Positions 53,912 through 63,580 are shown, numbered from the stretch's first letter. The stretch is DNA of 64,000 nt from Mucilaginibacter_A sp050955045 (GCA_050955045.1 JBPBQV010000004.1:29398-93397); one strand, 5' to 3'. Notes: a model not told the origin generated them from the letters alone. Program-made: numbers and translations.

Positions 53912-54913
53912 TTAAAATTGCATTCGGGCCAAAGGTGCAATTTGCTGGCCAACAAAATCGTGTTTTAAAAATTTATAATATCCTGTTGCTGCAATCATGG
54001 CAGCGTTATCGGTACAATATTCGAATTTAGGAATATAACAGTTCCAGCCTTTTTCAGCTGCTGTTTGCTGCAACAAATTGCGTAATCCAGTATTTGCAGA
54101 AACACCGCCAGCCAAAGCAACTTCTTTAATTTGATATTGCTCAGCAGCCTTTTTTACTTTATTGATTAAAATTGTGGCAATTCTTTTTTCTATAGAAGCA
54201 CAAAGATCAGGTAGGTTTTCTTTCAAGAAATCAGGATTCACTGCAACTTTATCCCGCATAAAATAAAGGAATGCTGTTTTTACTCCACTAAAACTGAAAT
54301 TTAACCCTGGTATCTGCGGTTCTGGAAACTTAAACGCGTCAGGATTTCCTAAACGAGCATATTGATCAATTAACGGTCCGCCGGGATAAGGTAAACCTAA
54401 AATCCGGCTGGTTTTGTCCATTGCTTCTCCAGCAGCATCATCCAATGTCTCACCAATTATTTCGAAGTCGAAATTAGCCTTTACCAATACAATTTGTGTA
54501 TGTCCGCCAGAAACTGTGAGGCAGATAAACGGAAATTTAGGCTTAGGATCTTCAATAAAATTGGCCATAATATGCGCCTGCATGTGGTTAACTTCTATCA
54601 AAGGCAGATTACGTGCCAGTGCAAAAGCTTTGGCAAAAGAAACACCAACTAATAAAGCGCCTAAAAGTCCGGGACCACGCGTAAAACTAACTGCATCAAT
54701 ATCATTTTTTGTAACTTTAGCCGTTAATATGGCTTGTTGAACTACAGGAATGATATTTTGCTGATGAACCCGCGAAGCTAACTCCGGCACAACACCTCCG
54801 TAAGCTGTGTGGATACTTTGGCTGGTAATGATATTACTAATAATAGTACCATCTATGCAAATTGCAGCAGAGGTTTCATCACAGGAAGATTCTATCCCTA
54901 AAATTACAGGCAT
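53912..54913 (-). CDS. tsaD: tRNA N6-threonylcarbamoyladenosine synthase subunit TsaD
   Basis: A 333-residue ASKHA-fold protein that with TsaB/C/E makes t6A37 in ANN-decoding tRNAs. VILGIESSCDETSAAI opens the protein; the metal site HMQAH is at about 109-113; GGHTQIVLV and ALAGGVSANTGLR follow. Length is standard. tamB is divergent with a 55-base gap. One dialect-two motif copy (54272) lies inside. Confidence 0.97.
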   Translation of the reverse strand: MPVILGIESSCDETSAAICIDGTIISNIITSQSIHTAYGGVVPELASRVHQQNIIPVVQQAILTAKVTKNDIDAVSFTRGPGLLGALLVGVSFAKAFALARNLPLIEVNHMQAHIMANFIEDPKPKFPFICLTVSGGHTQIVLVKANFDFEIIGETLDDAAGEAMDKTSRILGLPYPGGPLIDQYARLGNPDAFKFPEPQIPGLNFSFSGVKTAFLYFMRDKVAVNPDFLKENLPDLCASIEKRIATILINKVKKAAEQYQIKEVALAGGVSANTGLRNLLQQTAAEKGWNCYIPKFEYCTDNAAMIAATGYYKFLKHDFVGQQIAPLARMQF

Positions 54914-54968
54914 TTACAATTTATATTAAGCTTACAAAGTTATTAAAAAAGCACTCAAAATAACGTTA

Positions 54969-57900
54969 ATGGTTCAGCTCCTGCTCATTTTGATGCTTGG
55001 GCTGATTGTTTTTTCATTTCAATTTAAGCCTGTACAAACCTGGGCGGCTAAAAAAGCAACGCGTTATTTATCCAAAGAACTTCATACAACGGTTTCTATA
55101 AAAAGCTTGTATTTAAAACCTTTCTCATCCATTGTTCTTGAAGATTTGTACGTTTTGGATAAACAGAATGACACGTTGCTAAGAACGCCTCTACTGGACG
55201 TGCAATTAAGTGGTTTTTCAATCTTCAGCAGTATTCCAGACAGAAGGATTGATTTCAAAAACATCACCTTAACAAATGGTTCTTTCTATTTAAAAAAACT
55301 GAAAGATAAGCATACGAACCTAAAATTTATTCTGGATTATTTTGATTCAGGCACAACTACAAAACAAAAAAGCAAGCCTTGGACAATTAATTTTAAACAG
55401 ATTGCGCTAAACAACTTTCGTTTTCGATATAAAAACCAGCTGAAAGACACTACTATAAATGGTGTAAATTATAACGATGTTGATATTACGCGGTTAAATA
55501 TCGGTGCTAGTAACTTGGATTTAAAAAATCATTTGTTTAAAGCTACCATCTCAAACTTATCTTTTAAAGAAAAAAGTGGGTTTATCTTACAAAAACTAAG
55601 TTCTGTTATAACAGTTGATACCAACCAAATAGAACTTCAAAACCTTGTATTGAATACACCTCATTCTAAGCTTAAAAATTATTTTGGAATGGGCTTTAAA
55701 AGTTTTGATGATTTTGATGATGTTGAGCACAAAGTAACGATGAGTGCTAATTTTAGAGATGCACATTTATCTTCTCAGGACATTGCCTTTTTTGCCCATC
55801 AGTTGCAGCACATCAAATTTGAATTGGGTTTAAACGGTGTTATAAAAGGCAAAGTTGACAACTTGAAAGCTAAAAACTTGGCTATACAAGCCGGACAGGC
55901 AACTTATATCAAAGGAAATTTCAATATGAAAGGCTTGCCTGATTGGGAACAAACTTTGATGGAATTGAATATTGAGCAGGTTTCAACTAATAAAAAAGAC
56001 TTGGATTTCCTTTACAAAAATTTTACCGATAAAAGAAGCACGGCCATTCCTGCTATTATAGAAAAATTTGGCAACATTAGTTTCAGCGGTCAGTTTAGTG
56101 GTTTCCAGAATGATTTTGTGGCTTATGGTAACTTCAAAACGAAGCTTGGTAAATTTAGCTCTGATGTGAACATGAAAATTAAAGGTGATGTGCCAAGTTA
56201 CAGCGGCAAAATCAAAACTTTTGATTTTAATATTGGAAGTTTATTAAACGAACCATCTTTAAATCGGGCAACGGTTTCTGCTAACATTAAAGGTTCTGGT
56301 TTTGATGCTAAAACACTAAGCGGTAAACTGGACGCCAACATCACTTCCTTTGACTTTAACCGATACCGTTACACCAACGTAAATGTTAACGGTACTTTTT
56401 TTAAAAAATACTTTGACGGAGCTGTTGTCATCAATGATCCGAACTTGAAATTAAACTTTAAAGGAAATGTGAATTTGAATCCAACTTTGCCTGTTTTCAA
56501 ATTTGCATCTACTATCAAAGGCGCAAAATTGAACAAGCTTCATTTTTTAAAAGATACAATTTCGGTTGATGCGCAATTCAGTTCTAATTTTTCTGGAAAC
56601 AGTATTGATAATATCAACGGAAACTTACTGCTGAGACAAATCAGGCTGGTTAATCCTAAAAATAAATTCTTAGTAGATTCTTTGTATTTTGCAGCAGAAG
56701 GTATAGGCAGAGAACGGGAACTCACACTTAAATCTTCTCTTGCTGATGGCAGCTTAAAAGGCAATTATGACTTAAATACATTGCCTTCTTATTTCAAAAC
56801 ACTGGTAAAGGCATATATCCCGTCCCTCAAAATCAAATTCATCCCGCCAAAACCGCAAAACTTTGCTTTCCGGCTTAACCTGAAAAATCTGGATCCGCTG
56901 ACTACTGTTTTTATGCCTAAACTTAAAATCCCGGAACAGGGTACTTTTGTGGGTAATTTTAATTCTGCTAATAATACGGCAACTTTAAACGGGTTAATTA
57001 AAACCATTCAATATGATAAAATGGTTTTTCATGATTTGCTGCTTGATGAAAGTACTAGTGCCGAATCTTTAGGCTTGAACATTTCGTTGAGTCAGATTAA
57101 CCTGACGGATAGTTTGTTTATCAAAAACATTAATATTACTAACTTTTTAAAACGCGACAGTTTAAACTTTAACGTTAAGCTTTCTGATAAAAACGCAGCT
57201 AACCAACTGGATTTATATGGTTTGGTTGAGTTTGGAAAAGATACAACGGCAAAGCTTAAACTTTTACCATCAGACGTTATTATCGAGCAGCAAAACTGGC
57301 GCATTGCAGAACAGGTTAGAATTCGTTTGCTAGATAATGGCCGTACACAAATTGCAGGTTTTGTGTTATCAAACGGAGCACAGAAGATTGGAATTGATGG
57401 TTATATCTCTCCAAGAACCGAAGATAAACTGAAGGTGGTTTTCGAAAAATTCAACCTTTCTTCTTTAGAACAGGTAACTAAATCGGCAGGTATCAAACTA
57501 ACCGGCGTTTTAAATGGCAACGCTGTTTTAAATGCAATTACCAATCATCCTGGTGTAGAATCAGACCTTCGTGCAGATTCTATTACGATTAATAAAACCG
57601 CCATTGGTAACCTCAAACTTTCTGCGCAGCTGGATAATGCCAACAAAGTTGCGTTGGTAAACCTGAACCTGCTGAATAAAGGTTTGGAAACTTTAAACTT
57701 AAATGGAAAATATTACTTAGCCAGCGAGGATAACAAATTGGATTTCCATATTAAGATGAACCAGACTGAAGCTGTAATTTTTGACCCGCTGGTGAATAAT
57801 TTGGTTTCTAATTTAGGCGGATTGATTTCTGCTGATTTAGACTTAACCGGGATGCCAGAGAAACCTCAAATTAATGGTAACTTAAGTTTGCAAAATACTG

Positions 57901-59396
57901 GTTTTACTATTAATTATTTAAAAACACCTTATACAATAACAGATGAAATTGCTGTTAAAAACAGCATTATATTCATTAAAAATTTGCAATTGAAAGATAA
58001 CCGTAATGGTGTTGGTATTGTAAATGGAACTGTTGATTTGAACAATCTGTCAAATCCGGATATTAACGCAACAATTGATGCAAATAATCTTTTGGCTTTA
58101 AGCACAGCTTTCAGAGATAACCGCTTGTATTACGGTACTGCTTTTGCAAGCGGAAAATTTAGTTTTAGCGGGCCAACTGATAACATGAAAATTGACATCA
58201 AAGCCAGAACAGAAGAGGGAACTGTTTTTAATATTCCGCTGAACTCTTCTAGCACGGCCAGCAATTATGATTTTATTACTTACATCAGCCGGGATTCTTC
58301 TAAAAATATCAAAAAAGAACGTTCTTTTAATGGTGTAACATTAAACTTTGATTTAACCATCAATGAAAAAACTTTAGTTAAAATCACAACAGATTATGGC
58401 CAGCTGGAAGGCCGCGGAACGGCAAGTAATTTGCAATTAAACATCAATAGTTCTGGTGATTTTGAGATGCGTGGAGATTATTTAATTTCCAACGGAAAAT
58501 TTGAATTTACAGCACAAAATTTTATTAGCAAAAATTTTCAAGTAAATCAAGGTGGAACAATCAGGTGGACAGGCGATCCATCTAATGCAGAAATAAATTT
58601 GAAAGCGATTTATGAAGTCCGGACAGATATAAACGATTTGTACAAAGCAGCCGGATTATCAAACGCGCAAGGCAGTCAGCAAAAATTGGTGCAGGCAGAA
58701 CTGCTCCTTACAAAATCATTAACGCATCCGGATATTGATTTTAACTTTAATTTCCCGAATGATCCTTCTATAAAAGACGAATTGGCTGCTTATTTAAATG
58801 ATGCAACTAACAGAAACCAGCAGGCGTTGAGTTTAATTGTAAGGCGAAAATTTGCAACTGGTACAGGCCAAAACTTAACTAAAGAGGTTGGAAGTACAGC
58901 CCAGGATGCTATCAGCGAATTTGCTTTTAACAAACTGAATAATTTTATTTCTCAATCCAATATCAAAAATCTGGATTTGAATATACGTTCTTTCAACGAT
59001 GCCAGCGCATCTTTAAGATTGTTTAAAAACAGGTTGGTTTTAAACGGAAGCTTGTATAATAACCAGGTTGGAAATGATTTATTCACACAAAATACAAACA
59101 TCTTCAGTTCTAATTTTAACAATTTCACCAAAGATTTTGAAGCGCAGTATTTAATTTCTAAAGATGGAAAACTAACTGCCAAATATTCTTATCGAGCCTT
59201 AAACAGTACAACCTTAAATACAATTAACAATCAGTTAGGCCTGCAATATGTAAACGGATTGGGTTTGGTTTATCAACAGGATTTTGATTCTTTCTCTGAA
59301 TTTTTAAGGAATATTTTCAACAAAAAGAGAAATAGAAAAAGTAACCAAACAACAACCGGCACACCTGCAAAAGTTATTTCAACCTCTGATTTGTAA
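54969..59396 (+). CDS. tamB: TamB-like envelope protein (DUF490)
   Basis: A 1475-residue protein with an N-terminal membrane helix and a long beta-rich body ending in the TamB domain (QNLTKEVGSTAQDAISEFAFNKLNN... region). It should bridge inner and outer membranes and carry lipids or assist outer-membrane protein assembly. The annotated ATG at 54969 gives MVQLLLILMLGLIVF. In frame upstream, ATT at 54942 would give MKKALKITLMVQ, closer to the usual TamB start; the first stop is at 54927. Motif copies lie within (56030, 56904, 57956). Confidence 0.9.
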   Translation: MVQLLLILMLGLIVFSFQFKPVQTWAAKKATRYLSKELHTTVSIKSLYLKPFSSIVLEDLYVLDKQNDTLLRTPLLDVQLSGFSIFSSIPDRRIDFKNITLTNGSFYLKKLKDKHTNLKFILDYFDSGTTTKQKSKPWTINFKQIALNNFRFRYKNQLKDTTINGVNYNDVDITRLNIGASNLDLKNHLFKATISNLSFKEKSGFILQKLSSVITVDTNQIELQNLVLNTPHSKLKNYFGMGFKSFDDFDDVEHKVTMSANFRDAHLSSQDIAFFAHQLQHIKFELGLNGVIKGKVDNLKAKNLAIQAGQATYIKGNFNMKGLPDWEQTLMELNIEQVSTNKKDLDFLYKNFTDKRSTAIPAIIEKFGNISFSGQFSGFQNDFVAYGNFKTKLGKFSSDVNMKIKGDVPSYSGKIKTFDFNIGSLLNEPSLNRATVSANIKGSGFDAKTLSGKLDANITSFDFNRYRYTNVNVNGTFFKKYFDGAVVINDPNLKLNFKGNVNLNPTLPVFKFASTIKGAKLNKLHFLKDTISVDAQFSSNFSGNSIDNINGNLLLRQIRLVNPKNKFLVDSLYFAAEGIGRERELTLKSSLADGSLKGNYDLNTLPSYFKTLVKAYIPSLKIKFIPPKPQNFAFRLNLKNLDPLTTVFMPKLKIPEQGTFVGNFNSANNTATLNGLIKTIQYDKMVFHDLLLDESTSAESLGLNISLSQINLTDSLFIKNINITNFLKRDSLNFNVKLSDKNAANQLDLYGLVEFGKDTTAKLKLLPSDVIIEQQNWRIAEQVRIRLLDNGRTQIAGFVLSNGAQKIGIDGYISPRTEDKLKVVFEKFNLSSLEQVTKSAGIKLTGVLNGNAVLNAITNHPGVESDLRADSITINKTAIGNLKLSAQLDNANKVALVNLNLLNKGLETLNLNGKYYLASEDNKLDFHIKMNQTEAVIFDPLVNNLVSNLGGLISADLDLTGMPEKPQINGNLSLQNTGFTINYLKTPYTITDEIAVKNSIIFIKNLQLKDNRNGVGIVNGTVDLNNLSNPDINATIDANNLLALSTAFRDNRLYYGTAFASGKFSFSGPTDNMKIDIKARTEEGTVFNIPLNSSSTASNYDFITYISRDSSKNIKKERSFNGVTLNFDLTINEKTLVKITTDYGQLEGRGTASNLQLNINSSGDFEMRGDYLISNGKFEFTAQNFISKNFQVNQGGTIRWTGDPSNAEINLKAIYEVRTDINDLYKAAGLSNAQGSQQKLVQAELLLTKSLTHPDIDFNFNFPNDPSIKDELAAYLNDATNRNQQALSLIVRRKFATGTGQNLTKEVGSTAQDAISEFAFNKLNNFISQSNIKNLDLNIRSFNDASASLRLFKNRLVLNGSLYNNQVGNDLFTQNTNIFSSNFNNFTKDFEAQYLISKDGKLTAKYSYRALNSTTLNTINNQLGLQYVNGLGLVYQQDFDSFSEFLRNIFNKKRNRKSNQTTTGTPAKVISTSDL

Positions 59397-59397
59397 A

Positions 59398-60603
59398 TTA
59401 AATATCCTTTAGAATAGCGTGCCCCATTTTATCGCGTTTTGTTTTTAGATAGGATTCGTTATGTGGATTTGAAGAAATTTCTATGGGTACGGTTTCTACA
59501 ATCTCTAATCCGTATCCGGATAATCCGGTACGTTTCTTAGGATTATTGGTAAGCAGTTTCATGTTGGTAATATTTAAATCTCGCAAAATTTGGGCACCAA
59601 CACCATAATCGCGCAAATCCATTTTAAAACCTAATTGCAAGTTTGCTTCAACTGTATCGAAGCCGTTTTCCTGCAGGTGATAAGCTTTCAACTTGTTAAT
59701 TAAACCTATACCACGACCTTCCTGGTTCATATAAACAATAACACCCTTACCTTCTTTTTGAATGATTTCCATTGCTTTGTGCAACTGCGGACCACAATCA
59801 CATCTGCAAGAACCAAAAATATCACCAGTAATACACGAACTGTGGACTCTGACTAAAATAGGTTCATCAGCTTCCCACACTCCTTTTACCAATGCAATAT
59901 GATGTTCGCCGGTACTTTTTTGCGTATAAGCGATCATATCAAAATCACCCCATTGCGTAGGCATTTTTACAGAAATTTCTTTTTGAATCAGGCTTTGCGA
60001 ATTCATCCGGTACTTAATCAGGTTTTCGATAGATATGATTTTCATATCAAATTCCTTGGCCATTACTTCCAAATCCGGCAAGCGCGCCATTTCGCCATCG
60101 TCTTTCAAAATCTCGCAAATAACACCTGCGGGTTCAAAACCTGCCAATACAGCTAAATCTGTAGCTGCCTCTGTATGCCCAGCCCGCCTTAATACACCGC
60201 CTTCTTTTGATATTAATGGAAAGATATGCCCCGGGCGACCCAAATCCTCAGGCTGCATTGCCGGATTGATAATAGCTAAGATGGTTTTAGAACGATCTGA
60301 GGCAGAAATTCCGGTTGTACAGCCATATCCTACCAAATCAACCGAAATGGTAAAATTAGTTTCGTGAGAGGCTGTATTGTTACCAACCATTAAATCCAGC
60401 TCTAAACGTTGTGCAACAGAACGGACTACCGGTACACAAATCAATCCGCGCCCGTATCGAGCCATAAAATTGATCACTTCTGGTGTAGCATGATGTGCAG
60501 GAATATAAAAATCACCTTCATTTTCCCGGTCTTCATCATCCACAATAATAATCATTTTACCGGCCTTGATATCTTTAATAGCTTCTTCTATACTGCTTAG
60601 CAT
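59398..60603 (-). CDS. ribBA: Bifunctional RibBA: DHBP synthase / GTP cyclohydrolase II
   Basis: A 401-residue riboflavin-pathway protein. RibB part (about 1-200): DDEDRENEGD at 22-31, GCTTGISASDRSKT, RAGHTEAATDL. RibA part (205-401): HSSCITGDIFGSCRCDCG holds the zinc cysteines, then EGRGIGLINK and DLRDYGVGAQIL. Both domains appear intact, giving DHBP and the pyrimidine precursor. It ends 1 base from tamB's stop, tail to tail. No FMN riboswitch is visible upstream. Confidence 0.96.
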   Translation of the reverse strand: MLSSIEEAIKDIKAGKMIIIVDDEDRENEGDFYIPAHHATPEVINFMARYGRGLICVPVVRSVAQRLELDLMVGNNTASHETNFTISVDLVGYGCTTGISASDRSKTILAIINPAMQPEDLGRPGHIFPLISKEGGVLRRAGHTEAATDLAVLAGFEPAGVICEILKDDGEMARLPDLEVMAKEFDMKIISIENLIKYRMNSQSLIQKEISVKMPTQWGDFDMIAYTQKSTGEHHIALVKGVWEADEPILVRVHSSCITGDIFGSCRCDCGPQLHKAMEIIQKEGKGVIVYMNQEGRGIGLINKLKAYHLQENGFDTVEANLQLGFKMDLRDYGVGAQILRDLNITNMKLLTNNPKKRTGLSGYGLEIVETVPIEISSNPHNESYLKTKRDKMGHAILKDI

Positions 60604-60730
60604 CTTTTACTGATTAAATATTTGTAAATGCATCAAATTCAACTTCAAAAAGAAATTTTTACACACTATACACCAGCAAAGCTAAGGATTAATATAGCTG
60701 CAGCAGTCGGCAAATTGTCAAATCAAACTA

Positions 60731-60786
60731 TGCTGTTTTTAGCAGTTATTTTTCAGACTCTGATTTTATGCCGATAAAAGAAGTAT
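60731..60786. repeat. Facing pair of the two motif dialects
   Basis: TGCTGTTTTTA at 60731 and TAAAAGAAGTAT at 60775-60786, about 34 bases apart, after the LptF/G-type gene. The second overlaps that gene's stop codon. Confidence 0.6.
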
Positions 60787-62237
60787 TAGTTTGAGGAAGT
60801 GTTTAGTGTTTTAAATACTTTAGATCTTTTCTCCATTATCCGCAGAAAAAACTTTTTATAGATGTCTACATCAAAAATAGCAGAGTCTGTTGCAGCTTTG
60901 TAGGTCAAGAATAAACCCAACGGCGTTAATACAACAATAGCAATCCACATACCTATAGCCGGAGGAATATTGCCGTCTTTAGCAGATTTTTCCCCAATGG
61001 TGGAAATGATATGATAAATCAGAAAAAAAGCAACCGAAACTACTACTGGCAAACCCAAACCACCTTTACGAATGATAGCACCTAAAGGAGCACCTATTAA
61101 AAAAAGTACCAAACATGCCGCAGATAGCGTAAATTTCCGTTGATATTCTACCACCATCCGTCTCAAATTCTTTAACGTTTCTTTTTCCCCATCAACTTTT
61201 GGAGTAAGCATGTCTTTCAAAACTTTTGCTTCGTTTAAAGCCGAGCTTATTGCACTTAACCGTTCTGCAGGTTTAAAAGCTGATAAAACACCTTTATTTA
61301 TATTAAAGGGAATAGCATTAGGTGTACGCTTATAATGAATTGAAAAATATTTAACATAGGGATTAAAAAGTCTAAATTCTGTATTTAAGGTACTATCTAA
61401 ACTGTACTTTGTTGCAGTTCTGGTTGAATCTAATTGCTTTAAATTCATCATTTGGTAAGCACTTCTAAATTCACTTTCAGATGTTCTTTTAAATTTTAAA
61501 TTAGCAAGATCAAACTTTTGTTCGGTTTCTTTAAACCGCATACGCGTTAAACGTTGCCGTGGATTATACCCTTTATCACCATTTGTTTCTTCATATCTGA
61601 TGCCATCCTTTAATTTTAGCACTAAGTAAGAATCGTCAGGCGTGCGATACATACTTCCTTCTTTAGCAAATACAACAGAATTATTGCCGGTAGATGGACT
61701 TTTTTCATAAATCATCATTCCATGAAGTGTTTGTCCATCTGGATCTTTTTTATTTACCCGAACGGTGTAACCAGGAAAAGTATTGCTAAAAACGCCTTCA
61801 GGTAATAGATTAGTTGATTTTTGCTGACGGGCATCATATAGCAAAGAGTAATATTTTAAATTGGCTACCGGAAGCATATAATCTGAAAAGATGAAGGCAG
61901 TTATACTAAGCAGTACAACTACAATTACCATCGGATACATTGCACGATTCAAAGATACACCAGCTGATTTTATAGCAACTAATTCATAATTTTCGCCCAA
62001 ACTGCCAAATGTCATGATAGAAGAAAGTAAAATGGCAAGCGGCAAAGCCATGGCTACATTGGTTGCAGAAGCATACATCATCAATTCTAAAATGATATAC
62101 CACTCAAAACCTTTTCCTATTAAATCATCAATATATTTAAATAAAAACAGCATTAATAGCACAAACATCACAATAAAGAAAGTGACGAAAAATGGTTGTA
62201 TAAATGCTTTAAGTATAAGTAAGTGTATTTTTTTCAC
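60786..62237 (-). CDS. LptF/LptG (YjgP/YjgQ) permease family protein
   Basis: A 483-residue inner-membrane protein: helices at about 12-35, 55-75, 95-120, a large periplasmic part (roughly 130-350), and further helices after about 370. LLILKAFIQPFFVTFFIVMFVLLM opens it. In lipopolysaccharide export, LptF and LptG form the membrane part of the LptB2FG transporter; which of the two this is cannot be told. Bacteroidota often have two such genes apart from each other. A motif copy sits within (62142). Confidence 0.9.
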   Translation of the reverse strand: MKKIHLLILKAFIQPFFVTFFIVMFVLLMLFLFKYIDDLIGKGFEWYIILELMMYASATNVAMALPLAILLSSIMTFGSLGENYELVAIKSAGVSLNRAMYPMVIVVVLLSITAFIFSDYMLPVANLKYYSLLYDARQQKSTNLLPEGVFSNTFPGYTVRVNKKDPDGQTLHGMMIYEKSPSTGNNSVVFAKEGSMYRTPDDSYLVLKLKDGIRYEETNGDKGYNPRQRLTRMRFKETEQKFDLANLKFKRTSESEFRSAYQMMNLKQLDSTRTATKYSLDSTLNTEFRLFNPYVKYFSIHYKRTPNAIPFNINKGVLSAFKPAERLSAISSALNEAKVLKDMLTPKVDGEKETLKNLRRMVVEYQRKFTLSAACLVLFLIGAPLGAIIRKGGLGLPVVVSVAFFLIYHIISTIGEKSAKDGNIPPAIGMWIAIVVLTPLGLFLTYKAATDSAIFDVDIYKKFFLRIMEKRSKVFKTLNTSSN

Positions 62238-62252
62238 TAAGTTTTTTACTAA

Positions 62253-62633
62253 TTAAGCACCAAGTACACTTATCAAATAAGCAATTTGATTATTCCAAAT
62301 TAAAGTACGTTCGTTTATACTTTCTTCAACCGCGAAATCAGTTATGCCTAATGCAACATCATTAGTTAGTTCATCTTGAATAATTTCCATTTCGAAGTAA
62401 CTTTGTGGATCATCATCCATCCATCTAAATTTTACAAACTTATTTTCTTTCATACCAACTAATTTGGCATTCTGTACTTCATCATCCCAAGAGAAGGTAT
62501 AAATTTGATCTTTAACAGTTACATCATCTGCAAACCATTGCGATAGCCCATTAGGCTCGCTTAAAAAAGTGTATAAAATTTTAGGGGATGATTTAATTTC
62601 ATACTCAATTTTAAATTTTTTCTTATCACTCAT
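62253..62633 (-). CDS. START-like domain protein (AHSA1 type)
   Basis: A 126-residue protein of the Aha1/START-like ligand-binding fold: KIEYEIKSSPKILYTFLSEPNGLSQWFADDV, then beta strands and a C-terminal helix (INERTLIWNNQIAYLISVLGA). Typical of Bacteroidota proteins of this type, acidic, cytoplasmic. It reads 15 bases upstream of the LptF/G-type gene, likely the same transcript. Ligand unknown. Confidence 0.82.
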   Translation of the reverse strand: MSDKKKFKIEYEIKSSPKILYTFLSEPNGLSQWFADDVTVKDQIYTFSWDDEVQNAKLVGMKENKFVKFRWMDDDPQSYFEMEIIQDELTNDVALGITDFAVEESINERTLIWNNQIAYLISVLGA

Positions 62634-62706
62634 TTTGTATTATACGGAAGTTTGTAGGTTTAAAATGTAAATTTTAACATTTTTTTTTATTAAAACTAAT
62701 TTCTGG

Positions 62707-62714
62707 TATATTTG
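62707..62714 (+). promoter_or_regulatory. -7 element of the tRNA promoter
   Basis: TATATTTG matches TAnnTTTG exactly and ends 16 bases before the tRNA. Confidence 0.5.
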
Positions 62715-62730
62715 CAACCTTATTAAAAAA

Positions 62731-62804
62731 GGCGGGGTAGCTCAGATGGTTAGAGCGCAGGATTCATAACCCTGAGGTCGGCAGTTCGATCCTGCTCCCC
62801 GCTA
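62731..62804 (+). tRNA. tRNA-Met (CAT)
   Basis: A complete 74-base cloverleaf: acceptor GGCGGGG/CCCCGCT, D arm GCTC..GAGC, anticodon loop TTCATAA with anticodon CAT, T arm GGCAG TTCGATC CTGCT. The CCA end is not encoded (ACA follows). Elongator tRNA-Met is most likely; a tRNA-Ile with modified CAT cannot be ruled out by sequence alone. Confidence 0.9.
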
Positions 62805-62810
62805 CATAAA

Positions 62811-62841
62811 AAAAGTCTTTTGCTAATAGCAGAAGACTTTT
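62811..62841 (+). terminator. Terminator after tRNA-Met
   Basis: AAAAGTCTT and AAGACTTTT with an inner TGCT/AGCA pair. Confidence 0.8.
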
Positions 62842-62973
62842 CTATTTGTATATTCCGTAGTAATTACAATAAAGTTAATTGATTTTAAACTTTCCTTCTA
62901 CTTTTAAAACTTTACATCGTTTTCTATATTTCTCATTTTTTCAATTAATGACATAGAAAAAGTATAAAAACAC

Positions 62974-63099
62974 ATGATAGAAAACATGCTGTTGGGCAAG
63001 TTTTACGGGATGGGATATTTGGATAAAGTTTTCGGTATTACTGATTTAGTAGCACTAAAAGAAGTATTGAGATCCTATTTGGAAGATAGATTATGTTAA
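62974..63099 (+). CDS. Small ORF or gene remnant, 41 aa
   Basis: Reads MIENMLLGKFYGMGYLDKVFGI and on to YLEDRLC. It looks protein-like but is very short, with no RBS or terminator, and lies in the otherwise empty 0.6 kb between tRNA-Met and the rRNA operon. It includes a TAAAAGAAGTAT copy (63056). It may be the leftover start of a larger gene. The remaining bases (63100-63420) hold no feature I can name. Confidence 0.3.
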   Translation: MIENMLLGKFYGMGYLDKVFGITDLVALKEVLRSYLEDRLC

Positions 63100-63422
63100 A
63101 AACCTTGATCTATCGGTACGCTGCCAATAATCCTAACAAATTACTTGCATTACTGGGTTAATTTTTGCCTGCAGAAAAGTGATATTTTCTGCTTAGTTAT
63201 AGATGTGTTATTAAAAGCAGCATTTTACTTATATCAGTAAAGTAGTTGTGTTGAAGCATCTAGTTTACCTTTTGCGATGAAATATTTAAACAAACTATTT
63301 AATTTGTTAAAGTATTTTTCATAAACGAGCATAGAGATTTGCAATTAGATGCAATCAGTGATTTAAGAGCATCATTTCTCCCAGAGATCATATTTCCGTT
63401 TGTGGAATATTTTTTTAACGCA

Positions 63423-63455
63423 AAAACCCCTTATAACTTTGTTATAAGGGGTTTT
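63423..63455 (-). terminator. rRNA operon terminator
   Basis: AAAACCCCTTATAAC - TTT - GTTATAAGGGGTTTT, 15-base arms, 17 bases past the 5S 3' end. Confidence 0.88.
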
Positions 63456-63471
63456 GTATTGTTATAAGATT

Positions 63472-63580
<109 letters not shown>

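Noticed and set aside
59398..60603. An FMN riboswitch before ribBA
   Set aside because: The upstream bases (60604-60785) show no RFN-type structure that I can recognise.
62731..62804. tRNA-Ile2 reading of the CAT tRNA
   Set aside because: The CAT anticodon can be read as Ile when C34 is lysidine-modified, but overall it resembles elongator tRNA-Met; kept as an alternative only.
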